Shown: positions 62,154-64,000 of the stretch, piece after piece | Position numbering within the stretch: the first letter of the stretch is position 1 | How the letters are laid out: each line of letters begins with the position of its first letter | NCBI GenBank assembly: GCA_938074565.1 | Contig: CALJEQ010000043.1 | Span: 1-64,000 of the forward strand | DNA length: 64,000 bases | Reading direction: 5' to 3' | Origin: an uncultured Alkaliphilus sp. | Lineage (GTDB): Bacteria > Bacillota > Clostridia > Peptostreptococcales > Natronincolaceae | The notes under the pieces: generated by a model | The model's input: the letters and a program-made list of their open reading frames with translations, nothing else | Told to the model about the DNA's origin: nothing | The model's database searches: none | Program-made: the position numbers and the translations under genes

Positions 62154-64000
62154 TTAGAAAAAGTCATCATTATCAAATTCCAAATCAAAACCTGTTGCAA
62201 TCTCTTCATATGCCTGTACTGAAAGTAAATCCTCAATTAAAATAGCATCATTTTCAATTACTTCATCAATGACGATTGGAATATTAAATAAAATATTTTC
62301 TATTGAATACTGGTCTACTTGATGATTAAATACAGCCTCCATTTCTATCATTTCTTCAATTTCTCTAACATAAAGTGTGAGACTATATTTAACTTCTGGT
62401 TCTTGTAATGGATAAGCAGTTACCCTAATACCTTCCATATTTAAGGTTTTATTACCCTCCTTAGGCATATAATTGTATAAAATTGAAAACAATGATTTTT
62501 CTTGTATTTTCAAGGTTTCTACTGCATACTCATAAAGTTGTTCATAGGGATAGTCTTGGTATTCTAATGCTTCCATATAGTTATTATTTAGTTGGTGAAG
62601 ATACTGAATAAATTTCTCATCATCAGAAAAAGTGGAACGAACAATTAATACATTTAAAAACACCCCTATTATATTCTCTAACTCTATATGGTTTCTACCT
62701 GCAACGGGTAACCCTATAATGATGTCCTTTTGATTAATGGTTTTCATAATAAGAGTTTTAAATACTGCCAATAAAAATACTCCTTTTGTTATCTGATATT
62801 TATTACAGAAGAAATTAATCTTTTCTGTAATTTCCTCTTCTAAAATGAGTTTAAGGGTTTTTCCTGCCTTTTCATTATTAGAAGAATCATTGATTACTGG
62901 TAAGTTTGTAGCAGTAAAGTTATATAGTTTACTTCTCCAATACTCCCTCATTTCCACTACTTTTTCCGATTCCATTAAAATATTATGCCAATTGGCGTAA
63001 TCTTTGTATTGTATTTTTAATGGAGGTAGTGTTTTTTCTTCATATAGCTGATTAAATTCTCTTATTAAGATGGCTATGGATACCCCATCAGAAATAATGT
63101 GATGCATATCAAATAATAAAAGGTGTTTATTTTCTGCAAACTTTAATAAATTCACCCTAAGTAATGGTGCTTTTGATAAGTCAAATGGTTTAATAAAAGT
63201 TTCTGCATATGTCCTTAGTTTTGCCTCTTCTGTTTCTATGTAGTTAATATCAACATTAACGTTATTTAAAACAATTTGAACTGGCTTACCCTTTTCCATT
63301 AAAAAAATGGATCTTAACACCTCATGTCTCTTTATTAGTTCACTAAAGGCTTTTTCTACTTTCTTAATGTCTAATTCCCCTTCAAGAACTAGAGCCGATG
63401 GCATATTATAGGCCGTAGATTCTGTTTCCAGTTGTGCTTGTAAATATAGTCTGTTTTGAGCTGATGACAATGGGTAAAATTCCCTTTTTTCCACAGGCTC
63501 AATTGAACTGTAACCTCTTTTTTCTACGCCCCTAATATATTCTACAATTGCTTTTATGGTTGGATTTTTAAATATAACTTGTAAAGGTACTTCAACTTCT
63601 AATTTTTTGTGGATCTTTGTCACTAAACTTATTGCCTTTAAAGAATGACCCCCCAGCTCAAAGAAGTTATGGTAAATGCCTATTTCATCTATATTTAAAA
63701 CTTCTTGCCAAATATTTACCAAAGTTCTTTCAATTTCATTTGTTGGTGCTATATATTCAGAATCCGAACCTACTGTTAAATTTCCTTCTACGTCTGGCAG
63801 CCTTTTACGATCAATTTTTCCATTGGAGGTAACTGGCATTTCCTGTAATTCAAGGATATATTGAGGAATCATATAAGCTGGTAACTGTTTAGCTAACTCC
63901 TTACGTACATCTGCAATAGTTAATTGTTTATTTCCAATAATATAACCACAAAGGTACTTATTTCCATCTAACTCTTCCTTTACCACCACAACAGCTTCCT
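62154..64000 (-). CDS. NRPS, C-terminal part of an earlier subunit (A-end, PCP, C), partial at window edge
   Basis: The reading frame is open at 64000 and continues beyond. Visible order: end of an adenylation domain (PAYMIPQYILELQEMP, then NGKIDRKRLP), a carrier domain (NFFELGGHSLKAISLV), a condensation domain (about 190-570; HHIISDG), and an acidic C-terminal tail (ATGFDLEFDNDDFF). Ending in a condensation domain implies transfer to carrier 1 of the next protein, with the acidic tail as a likely docking element. The gap to the next gene is 29 bp. The first modules lie outside the window. Confidence 0.9.
   Translation of the reverse strand, partial: EAVVVVKEELDGNKYLCGYIIGNKQLTIADVRKELAKQLPAYMIPQYILELQEMPVTSNGKIDRKRLPDVEGNLTVGSDSEYIAPTNEIERTLVNIWQEVLNIDEIGIYHNFFELGGHSLKAISLVTKIHKKLEVEVPLQVIFKNPTIKAIVEYIRGVEKRGYSSIEPVEKREFYPLSSAQNRLYLQAQLETESTAYNMPSALVLEGELDIKKVEKAFSELIKRHEVLRSIFLMEKGKPVQIVLNNVNVDINYIETEEAKLRTYAETFIKPFDLSKAPLLRVNLLKFAENKHLLLFDMHHIISDGVSIAILIREFNQLYEEKTLPPLKIQYKDYANWHNILMESEKVVEMREYWRSKLYNFTATNLPVINDSSNNEKAGKTLKLILEEEITEKINFFCNKYQITKGVFLLAVFKTLIMKTINQKDIIIGLPVAGRNHIELENIIGVFLNVLIVRSTFSDDEKFIQYLHQLNNNYMEALEYQDYPYEQLYEYAVETLKIQEKSLFSILYNYMPKEGNKTLNMEGIRVTAYPLQEPEVKYSLTLYVREIEEMIEMEAVFNHQVDQYSIENILFNIPIVIDEVIENDAILIEDLLSVQAYEEIATGFDLEFDNDDFF

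Overview
The window is low-GC DNA from a spore-forming anaerobic clostridium, most like the Alkaliphilus/Natronincola group. That placement is an inference. It rests on low GC, Gram-positive ribosome-binding sites with many TTG and GTG starts, ferredoxin-linked 2-oxoacid metabolism, sporulation genes (GerW/YtfJ, DacF-type carboxypeptidase, a LysM coat-like protein) and a sigma-54 amino-acid catabolic regulon. No rRNA, tRNA or CRISPR array was seen.

Layout. 1-134: right end of an IS21-family element that has replaced the last codons of a methyltransferase gene. 0.1-10.5 kb: chromosomal genes, including a four-subunit 2-oxoacid:ferredoxin oxidoreductase operon ending in an RpiR regulator, surE, a carboxyltransferase, mnmM, a GNAT gene and rluB. 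10.9-32.1 kb: a 21.2-kb integrated element. 32-38 kb: redox pair, LysM protein, dipeptidase, DacF. 38.5-45.5 kb: nucleoside uptake and breakdown operon (pdp, deoC, bmpA, ATPase, two permeases). 45.9-51.3 kb: YibE/F protein, secreted 5'-nucleotidase, MazG-like protein, GerW with its DUF2953 partner. 51.4-54.5 kb: methionine gamma-lyase with its sigma-54 activator. 54.7-56.4 kb: speE-speB. 56.5-64 kb: a non-ribosomal peptide synthetase (NRPS) locus running off the right edge.

Main discovery. The FAD-dependent oxidoreductase gene is split. Its N-terminal 292 codons lie at 32974-32099 and its C-terminal 134 codons at 10930-10529, both on the minus strand and in the same reading frame. The two break points share the identical 10-bp core CACCTGCATA. 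A large serine recombinase gene ends 29 bp from the right break. Joining the two element ends recreates a 48-bp dyad (20 of 23 positions match) around a central CC, as expected for a serine-integrase attP. Removing the 21,165 bp restores a 426-residue oxidoreductase next to rluB on one side and its ferredoxin-reductase-like partner on the other. The host locus lies among sporulation and cell-envelope genes, so this may be a skin-like intervening element excised during sporulation. That last step is inference.

The element carries unusual cargo: a soluble reductive-dehalogenase-like protein, YajQ, a SOS-controlled Y-family polymerase with its small partner, a nucleoside-gate membrane protein, a 1,277-residue YobI-type NTPase, SdpI-like and DUF6199 membrane proteins, an Uup-type ABC-F protein and a decayed Rhs toxin/immunity cluster built from near-identical repeats.

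A second notable system is the methionine gamma-lyase locus. It has a matching -24/-12 promoter and two copies of a 16-bp dyad upstream, next to a gene for an ACT-PAS-AAA+-Fis activator. Its product 2-oxobutyrate could feed the ferredoxin-dependent 2-oxoacid oxidoreductase at 2.7-5.4 kb.
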